NCBI GenBank assembly: GCA_014529385.2
Contig: CM043969.1
Coordinates: 36,579,922 to 36,639,921 of the forward strand
From: Adiantum capillus-veneris
Lineage: Eukaryota > Streptophyta > Polypodiopsida > Polypodiales > Pteridaceae
DNA length: 60,000 nucleotides
Direction of reading: 5' to 3'
The first letter of the stretch is position 1. Each line of letters starts with the position of its first letter. This document shows, piece after piece, positions 35,536 through 46,530 of this stretch. The position numbers and the translations under genes are program-made. A model generated the notes under the pieces. It was not told the DNA's origin, made no database searches, and worked only from the letters and a program-made list of their open reading frames with translations.

Positions 35536-36365
35536 AACTTAAGGAAATAAAAATACCTTGAGTATACTAGATTAAGACAAACATAAAAACACTCAACCAA
35601 TATACATAGCAACTAAATGCAGCTTTTGCAATCATATAGGTTATTCCAAGAGTGAGCGGAAATGATCAATTCTATGGTAGGTCTCATGAGAATTTCTCAT
35701 GCATTAACTTACTGATTCTATGCTAGTTGAGGTTGTCCAAGCTCAATTGGACATATATAAACACATGGTGAGAAGAACTAGACCACTTGGTGAAAGACCA
35801 ATAGTGGTAGCGCTCCTCATGTGCTCAACTAAATGATGCCGCTTACTGAGCTCAATCCTTGTATTAGATGATTTACATGTGCAAAAACAAGGAAGTTGTC
35901 GATACATGAGAAAAGATGCTTTCAAACAATCTCTGGGGGGTGCACTTTGTAATCATGTTAATGTATAAAGTGAGTTTGAAAGGAGTGGTTTTAAAATGCA
36001 AAAAAAATAGGCAATTTAACAGAGATACATCAAAATAAGGGGCTTTTATATTTAGTTTTGAAAACAAATCCTAAAATTAGGGGTCATTTTATTCATCTAG
36101 ATATGTTAAAAGAGGGGTTTTTTTAATACCCCACGAAGGCACGTTATATAGGGGGGTACTGAACGGTGAACCACCAAGCAAACAATCACCTCAACTCCAT
36201 ATTTGATGGCAACACCAAGTAAGGTATCATGATTCGATACGCTATGCTCACAAGGTGGGGAGAAAGATCAGGAAGTTGACGGGCAATGTGAGAGAGAGAG
36301 AGAAAAAAAGAGAGAGATTGGTTGAAATAGAGGATGGCCTATGGCGGTCATAGAGAGAGTGAACC
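35536..36365. other. No gene seen
   Basis: AT-rich sequence between the left Z repeat and the LRR fragment. On the Z-LTR reading it is internal sequence of a minus-oriented element. Short frames have no recognisable content. Confidence 0.5.
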
Positions 36366-37345
36366 TCTCATGGCCTATGGATGCTACGTGTATGAGCCAA
36401 TGTTTGGTCACAAAGATAGTTGTAGTTGTGAGAAATCTTTAGAGACACTAGGTTTTTTAACACATCACGATCGTTGTTTGGTAGGGTGCCAATGGGATGA
36501 TTGAAGGATAAATCTATTGTCAGCAAGCTTCCTGAGAGATGATTGTCTCCAAGATCTAGGAAATGTAGTCCTTGCAAGTGGCCAAGCTTTGGCAAAATTC
36601 TGCCATCGATTCAATTTGAAAATATAGAACACCATATCAGTAAGTTTGGAAATTTTCCGATTCCCATTTTCAAAGAGAGTTTAAGATTTGACCACATGGC
36701 TAAATCTTAGCCAAAGTTTTGAGAGCATAGCTCAAAAGATCTTTTCAAGTACTACCTTGTGGAAGGCTTTGGTCTTACAAAAAAAATTTAAATTTGTCCA
36801 TATGGCCAAATCTTCAAGACATTTTGATTCCCTAATTGGCTCTAAACTCTCAAAATCTCTAATATGGTGTCATAGATAACTGGATCAGGTTAGTAGCATT
36901 GCTCAAGCTCAGAGGGGATGTCGTGTGAAAACCGGAAAGGTGATTTACATCCAGGTCTAGTATCTCTAGATTCTTTAAGGTTATGACCTTGGTTGGAAGA
37001 AAAATGCTCAACTGATTGTGGCCAAGTTTGAGTTCATGAAGCTCTCTGCAATTGCCAAGGGATTCAGGGATGATTCCATTGAGGTTGTTTTGCCAAAAAT
37101 TGAAGATGAGCCAATTGGACTAGCTCTCTAGGGATAAAACTTGAGAGCTCATTTGAATCAAGATCAACGCCTGCAATGCTTGTGCCTGTGTAATTTTCCA
37201 AACTAGCTAGAATAGCTCCCACCAGCCTGTTTTCGTTGAGGAATAGCGTTTGAAGATTTCCCAAGAATCCAATCTCATCGGGGATGTGGCATGAGATCTC
37301 GTTTTTTTTGAGTTCCAAATCAACAAGGATCGTGCAATTACCCAA
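36366..37345 (-). pseudogene. Leucine-rich-repeat receptor fragment
   Basis: Minus-strand frames carry plant extracellular LRRs: NCTILVDLELKKNEI, DEIGFLGNLQTLFLNENRL, then around 36880-37070 GIIPESLGNCRELHELKLGHN and VITLKNLEILDLDVNHLSG, and at 36368-36595 LGHLQGLHFLDLGDNHLSGS and LLTIDLSFNHPIGTLPNN. That is roughly nine to ten repeats of 24 residues as in LRR receptor kinases. No kinase domain, transmembrane segment or signal peptide is visible. A 250-bp MITE (36626-36874) splits it, and stops and shifts are frequent. It lies in the same strand as the putative Z element around it, so it may have been captured by that element. Confidence 0.7.
36626..36874. mobile_element. MITE copy 1, inserted in the LRR fragment
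   Basis: About 250 bp with inverted ends (AACACCATAT at the left, ATATGGTGT at the right), no coding capacity, and internal sub-repeats (GACCACATGG and CCATATGG with CCAAATCTT). It matches copy 2 at 38665-38922 over its whole length. It interrupts the LRR reading. The superfamily cannot be assigned with confidence. Confidence 0.75.
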
Positions 37346-38612
37346 GATGCAAGGGATGATGCGTGCAATGTGCTGCATCATGCATGGTGGTGATTGGTTG
37401 ATTGGTCTAGGAACAAGAGGGAGTGAAAGAAAGTAAGGGAGGGTCACAGGTTTTGGTTGGTACAAAATTGGGAGAGAGAGTTGGGAGCTAAAAATACAGA
37501 CAAGTGCCAGTTGTCTTGAGGACTCACTGACCATCACCTTCTGTGGGTGTTTGGTGCATGCGGCTCTAGAACGAGCAGCACTAATTTCCTAGTAGAGAGA
37601 GAGAGATAGGGTTGGTTGGCGGTCGATGTAAGAGAGAGAGGTAGTTCAGTCATGGTGCTGGTGAAACCCCTTGCATGGGTGTTGGTGAGTTGTGAAGGTG
37701 AGTGTGCATGGTTGGTGGTAGTTGGCAACCGAGAGTGCGTGTGTGCACATGTGTATCCAACGAGAGGTAGAGAGAAAAAGAGTATGAGAAGTTGGAGACG
37801 CCTCTCTGCATGCTCCTCGTGATCTCATGCATGTCTTTTATTTTCTTTTTTTCTTTTTTTTGCTACCATTTTAGAGGATGCCACGTCTATTGATGTTGTT
37901 GATGATGCCGGCCACTATCGAGGGCATAGAGGTGCGTTGCAGGCACTATCAGTTAATCTTCTGCCAATGCTATGCTGCTTGATTTTTATTCAATAATGAA
38001 ATCCTATGGTTGAGGTTAATACAATGAGGGTGCTTTCCCACAAATATCTCCCCCCATTCTTTCTCTCTGCTCCTCTCTTTCACGTCCTCAGTTAGCGTTG
38101 ATGTAGTTGTACCACCCCATGTTTTATGCTACTCAAGATATAAAGTGCATGCAAGATTTGAGGCTTGTGAACTAAACACAAACACCAAATATTGATTATT
38201 TGTGTTCTCCTTGAGTCTACTCTCTCATGTCTCTTAGCTAGCTCTTCACCTTTATATGATGCTCGGAACCACAAAGCTTTCTTCAAAACCTCCAATTATG
38301 ATAATGTCCAATTATGATAATAAGAAACCATTACTAATAATATTAGCATACTCTGACCATACCTACATCTACAAATGCAACTCCGCTACCAAAGCTACTT
38401 AGACTCTATGGCATGTGAAAGAGGCTTGTTGTTTGTAAACAATCTTGTAGTGAAAAATTAATAAGAATTTAAGTAACCAAAGATTGACAAGAGCAATGTA
38501 TGCTAGAACTCAAGAAAAAAAGAGACTTATCTTCTTTATAGCATCAAAAGAGTGTTTCATGGCTTTGATTCTAGATATTTTTAATTTTTACATTACCAAA
38601 AACATCGGTTGC
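37346..38612. other. No gene seen, possible leader of a minus-oriented Z element
   Basis: Contains a frame at 37064-37537 whose upstream half has no domain, pyrimidine-rich stretches near 37840 and otherwise unremarkable sequence. Its right end meets a PBS-like site, so on that reading it is untranslated leader. Confidence 0.4.
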
Positions 38613-38624
38613 GCTCTGATACCA
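38613..38624 (-). other. PBS-like site beside repeat Z
   Basis: The plus strand reads GCTCTGATACCA, the exact complement of TGGTATCAGAGC, the initiator tRNA-Met primer site. One base further, TGCTATAGAGATAGGAGCG opens the third Z copy. This is the arrangement of a 5' LTR and PBS of a minus-oriented element. Confidence 0.6.
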
Positions 38625-38625
38625 C

Positions 38626-39360
38626 TGCTATAGAGATAGGAGCGTGGAGATCCCTACAAAATACCAAAAATAGAACACCATATTAGTGGATTTGAAAATT
38701 TCTCAATTCCCACTTTCAAAATGAGCTTAAGATTTGACCACATGGCCAAATCTTAGCCAAATTTTTGAGAGCATGGATCAACAGGGCTTTTTAAGTACTA
38801 CCTTGTGGAAGGAGTTGGCCATAAAAAATAGTTTGAGATTTGCCCGTATGGCCAAATCTTTAAGACATTGGTGATTCCCAAATTGTCTATAAAGTCTCAA
38901 ACTCTTTAATATGGTGTTACAGCACAAATAGCTCATGAACGACAAACCTGCATACCTGCTAGTCGTACTCGCACATAATCTAAACTGTATGCAAGAGGAG
39001 AGAGAAAAAGAGCAACAAAAGTAAGAAAACACATGCAAGGGCACCTCCTAGACCCCGGAGTGCTATGCCGGCATGGTGAGAGAGAAGGAAAGAGAGGAGA
39101 GAAGAAAGACATGAGCACTGGGTGCAATCTCCCCTCATGCAAGAGTGAGCATTTTCCTCTTGCATGTATTTACTTATATAGGATTTGAATGCTCAAAAAT
39201 GAATATACATTGTCTACCCGGACATAAAGTGACTATAGATCACAAAGAGATCTTTAATAATACAATGATAATGAATCTGCTATCGTTTGGGACATTCCAT
39301 AGAACAGCTATACATTTTTCACCTGTCCGCAGTAGTAAATAACAAAATATCAATTCCATT
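38626..39360. repeat. Long repeat Z, third copy (direct, truncated)
   Basis: Same order as the left copy (GGAGCGTGGAGATCCCTAC, CTCATGAACGACAAACC, GCAAGAGGAGAGAG, then ATAACAAAATATCAATTCCATT), interrupted by MITE copy 2. It keeps a segment at 39140-39330 that the left copy lacks but the inverted copy has. It ends where chromovirus copy B begins. Confidence 0.7.
38665..38922. mobile_element. MITE copy 2, inserted in repeat Z
   Basis: Same 250-bp element and orientation as copy 1, with ends AACACCATATTAGTGG and TTAATATGGTGTT. The uninterrupted Z sequence at 33675-33700 shows the empty site, so the insertion is secondary. A definite target duplication is not clear because flanking bases have drifted. 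Confidence 0.8.
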
Positions 39361-40572
39361 ACATAAAGTGTTCCAAAGAGTCAATCATATCTCTACACAT
39401 TCAATTATTCAATTAATTGTTTAAAGAATCTTTCAAGCCCTCTCTCTCAAAGGGGAAAGGAGGACACGTGTTCTAATGCTAGAATTGTTTCTTGATATAA
39501 CTAAAGCACGTGATTGGCTAGGCTTGTAGGGGTCCAATCAATTTCATTCTTGACCTACAAGGAGAGGTCGACCAAGGCAAGTTGGGGTGTTCTTGGGGGT
39601 ATACTCTCTCTCACACACACTCACATGTGCTCATTCTCACTTGGTGAAAGTGCAAGAACTCCATCTCCTTCTCCAAAGCTTGTTGAGAAGTTGAGAGCCT
39701 ACACCAACACTCTTGGCAATGGAATGAAAATCCAACCAAGAGCCATGCTTCAATGCTAAATCTTGTCATCTTCTCCATCTTCATTACTATGCTATTATGC
39801 TATGCTAACCAAGAAGAGTGATGATAAGTAAGAAACTATTTCTTGGGGGTATAATTTCTCTCACACGCACTCACATGTGCTCATTCTCACTTGGTGAAAG
39901 TGCGAGAACTCCATCTCCTTCTCCAAAGCTTGTTGAGAAGTTGAGAGCCTACACCAACACTCTTGGCAATGGAATGAAAATCCAACCAAGAGCCATGCTT
40001 CAATGCTAAATCTTGTCATCTTCTCCATCTTCATTACTATGCTATTATGCTATGCTAACCAAGAAGAGTGATGATAAGTAAGAAACTATTTCTTTCTCGT
40101 AAGAATGTTTCTTCTTCCTCTTCCCTACCCTCATTCCTTGCTAGCTCTCTCCACCGTCGAAGGTGTTTGAGGTCTTGGGACTGAGGTCGAGGAAACGTTA
40201 ATGATTTCATTTAGCTAAGTTACGGGAATAATTGTGGTGCATGAAGCTCTCTATATTCATTGTACCAACAAGATCTTAAGGAACACAAATCTTGTATTGT
40301 ACTAAGCCTCTCTTTACGGAAGAAATTATAATACAAAATCCTTTTGGAGGGGGAACCGCCGGCTCCACATAAATCTGGTCTTCAACTACTGTCAAGTTCT
40401 CTAATTCTCTCTCTTGAAAAGTATTGTTCATGCCAAGTTAATTAAGTAAATGTTTATATTGCTACCACTAATTAAGTTCTCCCTCTATTTTCTCAAAGTA
40501 GCCTCATAAAAATGCTCCCTGAGGTTCTCTTAATTTTTCTATTCTCAATGTTCATAGGCCATTTCCATTACA
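39361..40572 (+). repeat. 5' LTR of copy B
   Basis: Ends in ATTACA one base before the PBS. It matches copy A's LTR inverted. It contains a 250-bp direct duplication (39591-39840 and 39841-40090). Compared with copy A the first 300-400 bp of U3 are missing, replaced by repeat Z sequence. Confidence 0.75.
39591..40090. repeat. 250-bp tandem duplication in LTR B
   Basis: Two units, each from TCTTGGGGGTATA to AAGTAAGAAACTATT, with only a few differences concentrated in the first 30 bases. Copy A has a single unit. Confidence 0.95.
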
Positions 40573-40573
40573 T

Positions 40574-40585
40574 TGGTATCAGAGC
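40574..40585 (+). other. Primer binding site of copy B (tRNA-iMet)
   Basis: TGGTATCAGAGC, one base after the LTR end. Confidence 0.9.
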
Positions 40586-40639
40586 TATTGGTTTTTCTTT
40601 TCTTGCTTAAGAAGAGAGGTCCTTAAGTTGTCCATGAAA

Positions 40640-41098
40640 GGTTGGACATGTTCATTGCAATAGGGTAAGTGGGACAGGGATCTATTATCTTGGTTGAAAA
40701 GGACTTAGTTTGAGGTACACCATTGAGAACTATAGCCTTAATAATGGAGTCTCTTGGGGCTTGCCTTTGTCTTAACCATTATTGAGCTACTAGGTTAGAC
40801 CTGCTCATTGCAATAGGGTAAGCTAGATAGGGATCTATTATCTTGGTTGAAAAGGACTTAGTTTGAGGTACACCATTTGGAACTATAGTCTTAATAATGG
40901 AGTCTCTCGGGGATTGCCTTTTTCTTAACCATTATTGAGCTACTAGGTTGGACATGTTCATTGCAATAGGGTAAGTGGGACAGGGATCTATTATCTTGGT
41001 TGAAAAGGACTTAGTTTGAGGTACATCGTTGGGAACTATAGTCTTAATAATGGAGTCTCTCAGGGCTTGCCTTTGTCTTAACCATTATTGAGCTACTA
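40640..41098. repeat. 153-bp leader unit, three tandem copies
   Basis: Units begin at 40640, 40793 and 40946, each with GGTT(G/A)GAC, CATTGCAATAGGGTAAG, ACTTAGTTTGAGGTACA and AATAATGGAGTCTCT. Copy A has one unit (inverted, near 21240-21400). It lies between PBS and Gag. Confidence 0.9.
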
Positions 41099-41286
41099 GA
41101 AAGCTAACCAGGAACCATAATCAATTGAGTAATGTTAGACCCTCTCCACTATTCTTTGCAATCAAAAGTCTCTAAACCATGGGTGTGGCTACTTGAGAAC
41201 TAGTTTTCAAAGGTAAAGAAGAGTAGCAACTAAGGTTTTTGAGGGTACCAAAGCACAAAGTAGCATACACATAAGTTTAATTATCA

Positions 41287-42540
41287 TGGCTGACAATAAT
41301 CAAGAGAGTAGAATGAATATTGACAACTTTGATTTTGCACATGAAGGTGCTACTGATGATGCCGCCATGTTTGTTAACTATCTTGTTACTAGGTTGCAAC
41401 AAGCTATGGGCAACCTTGCCTTGCAAGTCAAAGTTACTCATTAACTTTGTGCTTATGGGATTTCCCTTCCTCTCCAAGAAGATAGAGAGCTTAGGAAGCC
41501 TCTTGTTGAGACTCCCAAAAGATGACTCTCTCCGATAAGAGAAGAGGAGGAATCCAACAAATGAGAAAGAAGTGAATCTCTGAATTCCTTTGAAGATGTA
41601 GATCCACGAAGATGGTGGTCTCGACGATCCCCAACTCCTCCCAAGAGAAGAATATCATCCTATAGTCCTTCTCCTCATCACTCCGAAAGAGAAGAGAGGA
41701 AACAAAGGAAGAAAAAGCCAAGAAAGAGGTCACCCTCTTCTCCTTCTTCTTCACCTTCCTCCTCTTCCAACGAAAGCAGCAATTATCCTCCTAGAGAATA
41801 CAAGAGAAGAGGACAACACAAATCCTACCCTTCTTGGAAAAGGTATCAAAAGCTTAAGAAGTTTAAAGAGTGAGGAAAGAGTATCTCTTTTCTCACCTAT
41901 GATGGGACCTTTGGTGCTACTGACAAAGTATTCAATTTGACATGACCTTTGGAGACAAGGGCTTCACAGAGTTCTCCAAGCTACATCATGTAGCTATGCA
42001 CTTTCAAAAATCTACTTGTCACAATGGTGGGCTAGTCTCCATGGGAATGGTGAAGCCCCAAGAACATGAAAAACTCTATGAGTTTCCATCATGAAGCAAT
42101 TCCTAGTAGGCAATTCCAAGGATAAAGTGCTCATTGAATGGCGGAGTTTAAGCTGCTCTCCAATGAGTCTATTCACAAATATGTGGACAAGTTTTGGAAT
42201 TTACATCTCAAGGCTACTGTCTTTCAAAGAATAGAGTTCATTGAGCAAAAGCAACAATTTTGTGCGGGATTACTTGAAGAAATGGCCGAGTATGTCAAAT
42301 CTCAATGGCGTGGTTCCTTCACCAAAGTAATCCACCACATTGTGGTTGCTTCATGCATCAATTTCCAACAGGGAATGACAAGCCCATGGAAAACAAAGAC
42401 AAAAATGAATCAAGAGGGAAGAAAAATGCCCAAAACTCTTCCCAAGGCAATTCCAACAACAACACTGCAACAATTGGTCCAAGGAGCAGGGAGTTTACAA
42501 AGGTAGAAATAAACTCTCTAGCTAGAAGCTTTTTGTAAGG
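41287..42540 (+). pseudogene. Gag of copy B
   Basis: The ATG at 41287 starts MADNNQESRMNIDNFDF and leads into a frame that stops after about 50 codons (LQVKVTH). A Ser/Arg-rich linker follows out of frame. The capsid part resumes at about 42138 (NESIHKYVDKFWNLHLKATVF, LLEEMAEYVKSQW). The zinc knuckle (CFKCGEEGHGYRSC) lies just downstream at about 42549-42590. Parallel blocks in copy A confirm the assignment. Several shifts make it non-functional. Confidence 0.75.
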
Positions 42541-43302
42541 ACCACAAATGCTTCAAGTGTGGGGAGGAAGGACATGGATACCGTTCTTGCCTCAAAAGAA
42601 ATACCCGCAATGAGATTTCTAGAGCTTCCATGGTCGAAGCTCAAAAAGAGGATTCTCATTGCAAAGGATCACCTCTCTCCTATGCTTGGGGAAAGGTAAG
42701 GGAGCATGATGCCTTTATCCTGGTTGACCATGGCTCTACTAGCAATTTTATATCAACGGAGTTGGTCACCAAGTTAGGCATTCAAGCTCATGAAATGGGA
42801 GATGATGTATTTGATGGAGCCTTCAAAGGGGCAAGAAGCCATAGTTACTCCCTTAATTGGAAAATTGAGACTTCATGTCCAAGGCTATGTTGAAAAAGAA
42901 GATTTCTTCATCTCTCCTTTCAAGTATGAAGATGTCAGCCTAGGGGCACCATGGTTTGACCGTATGGCTGTTAATGTAAAGTTCACTGAAATAAGGTTGT
43001 ATTTCAAGTACAAGGAAAAGAACATGTACATAGATGCTAATGAGCCTAGTCGTACCATACCCCTTGTAAATTCTTGTGCTTTTGATAAGTCAATGAAAAG
43101 CTCAGTTTCCTCGTACATGATTTTTGTCAAAGAGTCTTCAAGTGATGCTAATGTTTTAACAAGACAAAGTGGTAGGAATCAAGAAGAATTTTCAAGATGT
43201 GCTTATGACATCCCTATGGAGTTACCTCCAAAACGATGGGATGATGACCATATGATAGAGCTTCTACTCGGGAGCTCATTGCCTAATAAAGCTCCTTATT
43301 GA
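42541..43302 (+). pseudogene. Zinc knuckle and protease of copy B
   Basis: After the CCHC knuckle the frame 42630-42893 contains FILVDHGSTSNFISTELV, where DHG replaces the DT/SG signature, so catalysis is doubtful. 42790-43302 continues the protease fold in another frame (VSLGAPWFDRMAVNVKFTE) and ends with the linker before the RT (FSRCAYDIPMELPPKRWDDD). Confidence 0.75.
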
Positions 43303-43329
43303 GTTTCTCAAGATCAACAAGAGGAGATT

Positions 43330-44520
43330 ATGAGGCAAGTGCATGAGCTGATAGACAAGGGGATGGTGAGGCCTAGCTCCTCTCCTTTTTTTTCTCCAAT
43401 GCTTTTAGTGCAAAAGAAAGATGGTACATATTGCATATGTGTGGACTATCGAGCACTACATTGTATCACTATCAAAAACAAATTTCCCGTACCGTACGTA
43501 GAAGATATGTTTGATAAGCTACAAGGTTTGACCTACTTCACTAGGATTGACCTTAAAAGTTTCTATCATCAAATAAGGATAGTGAATGAAGATATCGTAA
43601 AGACCGCCTTTCATACAACGTTTGGTCTTTATGAATATCTTGTCATGCCTTTTGGTTTGACAAATACCCTAGCCACGTTCAATCATTTAATGGAGAAAAA
43701 TTTTAGACCCCACCGCAAGTTTACTGGAGTGTTCTTTGATTATATCATCATCTACTCCAAGTCCTTTGAGGAACAAAAACAACATCTCCAAGTAAATTTT
43801 CAAGCTTTGAGGAAGAACAAGCTTTTTATCAATCAAAAGAAGAGTGAATTTTTCCTTCAAGAGATTCAATACTTAGGTAATATTATCTCTCAAGATGGTA
43901 TCTGTATGGATCCATCAAATTTGGAGGTAATAAAAGCATGTCCGAATCCAAGGAATCAACATAAGCTATGAAGCTTTATTGGCATGTGTGCATACTATGT
44001 ACGCTTCATAGCAAAATTCTCTCAAATAGTAGGACCCTTACATGACTTAACAAAGAACAACGTTAAGTACTCATGGACTGCTAAAGAGAAAAATTCTTTT
44101 GATAAGCTCAAAGATAAGCTTACCTCCCAATTAGTGCTTATGCTTTTGGATCTCTCAAAGCCATTTCAGGTGCAATGTGATGCTTGTGTTGATTGCCTTG
44201 GAGCAGTACTGCTTCAAGAAAGGCATGCCATAGTATATGAGAGCCGAAGGCTCAACGCCAACGAACGGATCTTGGACATATATGAAAAAGAGCTTTTAGC
44301 TATTCTACATGCCCTACACCCATAGAAGCACTATCTATTGGGAACTCCATTTATTTTTCAAATGGACCACCAAAGTCTCAAGTACTTCATGACGCAAACC
44401 AACCTTTTCGACAAGCAAATGAGGTGGGAAAATTTTCTTTCGCAACAATTTAATTTTCATATTGCTCACATTGTTGGTAAGCATAATCAAGTGGTCGATA
44501 CACTATCACGATGATCAAGG
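43330..44520 (+). pseudogene. RT and RNase H of copy B, catalytic box altered
   Basis: 43330-43971: IDKGMVRPSSSPFFSPMLLV, VDYRALHCITIKNKFPVPYV, TRIDLKSFYHQIRI, FGLTNTLATFNHLM, then FFDYIIIYS where gypsy RTs have (Y/F)xDD, so the second catalytic Asp is now Tyr. A stop follows at HKL. 43984-44325 is the RNase H (YVRFIAKFSQIVGPL, VQCDACVDCLGAVLLQ, YEKELLAILHAL), then a stop. The end to about 44510 reads FQMDHQSLKYF and VGKHNQVVDTLSR. Confidence 0.8.
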
Positions 44521-44628
44521 GCAAATGTTGTGTCTATAGCAACTCACAATGATCTATCTTCCATGCTAGATGAGTACGCTACTAACCCTGACCTTAAATG
44601 CAAAATTTCAACCCTTGCCTTAGGGAAG

Positions 44629-44936
44629 AAAGAGGAACCATTCACCTTGTAGGATGGTTATCTTCTCCATGGCAACAGGCTATGTGTTACTCACTCTCTT
44701 CGTGAGAAATTCATGTATAAATCCCATGCTCTTCCCTATGCAGCATCGAGGGATTCAACCTACTCTTTGAGGAGTAGAGAGGAAAGAGGAACCATTCACC
44801 TTGTAGGAAGGTTATCTTCTCCATGGCAACAGGCTATGTGTTACTCACTCCCTTCGTGAGAAATTCATGTATGAATCCCATGCTCCTCCCTATGCGGGGC
44901 ATTGAGGGATTCAACCTACTCTTCGAGGAGTAGAGA
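44629..44936. repeat. 154-bp tandem duplication over the integrase zinc-binding region
   Basis: Two units with AGAGGAACCATTCACCTTG (at 44631 and 44785) through CTCTTCGTGAGAAATTC to CGAGGAGTAGAGA, with about 10 differences. The region encodes the stretch up to the HEGIQP-type zinc-binding start, so the His half of the finger is present twice. Confidence 0.9.
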
Positions 44937-45750
44937 CGTACTTCTATTGGCCTACCATGAAAGTGGACATACAAGAGTATGTTTCAAAATGTGTGGTATG
45001 GCAAAAGACCAACTATGATAGAGGGAAGCAACTTGGATTACTCCAGCCATTTCCCATTCCTAATTCTCCATGGGAGAGTATAGCCATGGATTTTATCTTC
45101 GGATTACCCAAGTCTATCCATGTGAATAGGGGAATATGGACAATAGTCAACAAGTTTAGCAAGCAAGCACACTTTATTCCTCTCAAAAAGACTATTACGG
45201 CACACCAAATGGCAATCCTCTTCATATCTCAGATTTTCAAACACCATGGATTGCCCACATCCATCATGTCAGATAGAGATCCTAGAATGACCAGTAATTT
45301 CTGGAAAGGTCTCTTTGAAAATCTAGGTACAAGATTGAATTTCTCTTCGGCTTATCACCCACAAACAGATGGCCAAAGTGAGATAGCCAATCTTATGATT
45401 CTCAATCTACTAAAGACTTATGTTACAGAAGTAGATCAACGCTCACAATGGGAGAAGTACTTATCCCTTATAGAGTATGTGTACAATAATGCTCTCCATG
45501 CTACTACAAGAAGTACTTACCTTTTTTGTAGATCATAGAGGGAAGACCTAAAAGTCCCTTGCTACTTAAAGTACATGGAAAGATCTTCGTTGCCGATGAG
45601 TATAGCCATGACCTACAAGAATCTTTCCAAAAGATTAAGGAGGCTATATCCATCTCTAAACAAAGGCAAAAATTTGATGTTGATAAGCACAGAAGGGCCT
45701 TAACGTTCAAAGAAAATTATTGGGTCTTACTCAAGTTTCCCAAGGCTTGA
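44937..45750 (+). pseudogene. Integrase of copy B
   Basis: 44957-45538 holds the Cys half of the zinc finger (CVVWQ, where the expected second Cys is Trp), then AMDFIFGLPKS with the first Asp, FKHHGLPTSIMSDRDPRMTSNF with the second, and YHPQTDGQSEIANLMI with the Glu. The catalytic triad is therefore kept although the zinc finger is not. A stop follows at 45536-45538. 45559-45750 continues in another frame with the coiled QKIKEAISISKQRQKFDVDK region. Confidence 0.8.
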
Positions 45751-46175
45751 TTGAGGCAAACGACATGCAAAAGTCCTTCAAGCCATAAAAAGTATTATGA
45801 TAAACTAGCAAAAAGATACTATGGTCCTTTTCAAATCTTGAAGCCCATCAATGAGATGGCTTATCAACTCAAGTTTCCAAACCATTGGCTCATACACAAT
45901 GCTTTTCATGTGAGCCTACTTAAGCCCTACAAAGGAGAGCCACCAAGAGAAGCAATTATTGAAGACCCATCAGAGATTGAGGATCAAGAAGAGGTGCTAC
46001 AGCCCGAAGCTATCCTTCAACATGAAGACAAGGTACTATGACATGGTAAGATTATCCGCCGACGGTATCTTATTAAGTTGAAAAATTATCCTTTTGAAGA
46101 TGTTAGATGGATGCAAGGAATACAGCTTAAGGATAGTATGAACCTTGTCAATGCTTACAATGCTACATTAGAGTA
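45751..46175 (+). pseudogene. Integrase C-terminus and chromodomain of copy B
   Basis: 45751-46041 includes KRYYGPFQILKPINEMAYQL and FHVSLLKPYKGEPP, the GPF/Y module of gypsy integrases. After a stop inside the chromodomain (TGA at about 46039-46041) the same frame continues HGKIIRRRYLIKLKNYPFED and VRWMQ, a typical retroelement chromodomain that directs insertion to marked chromatin. It ends near 46175. The presence of this domain places copies A and B among the chromoviruses. Confidence 0.8.
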
Positions 46176-46515
46176 AGCAAATGTAAATGTTTCTTTTAAA
46201 TGAGCAATGTTTTTTTCTTATAAGACTAGTTCTCTTTTTATTTTGCACAAATTTTAGTAGTATACATGCTTAGAATCATGTTTGTGATGACGATGTCTCT
46301 CAAACACCAAGAATTTGTCACTCTACTTTGGAAGATGAAATGGACTCAAGAGCAGACATGATTGCGGCAGCTAAGTCTCCCAAGCCACAAATGGATTATT
46401 CATCTATCTTTGAATAAAGTTGTAGGGTAAAAAGGGATCCTCCACCCGCTAATAAACATAAACTAATGACTAAGGCTTTATCTCCTCAACCTCATAGTCG
46501 AGGACCACTATGATT

Positions 46516-46527
46516 TCAAGAGAGAGG
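46516..46527 (+). other. Polypurine tract of copy B
   Basis: AAGAGAGAGG with flanking purines, directly before TAATGTCATAAAATC, the start of an LTR of family X. Confidence 0.6.
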
Positions 46528-46530
46528 TAA

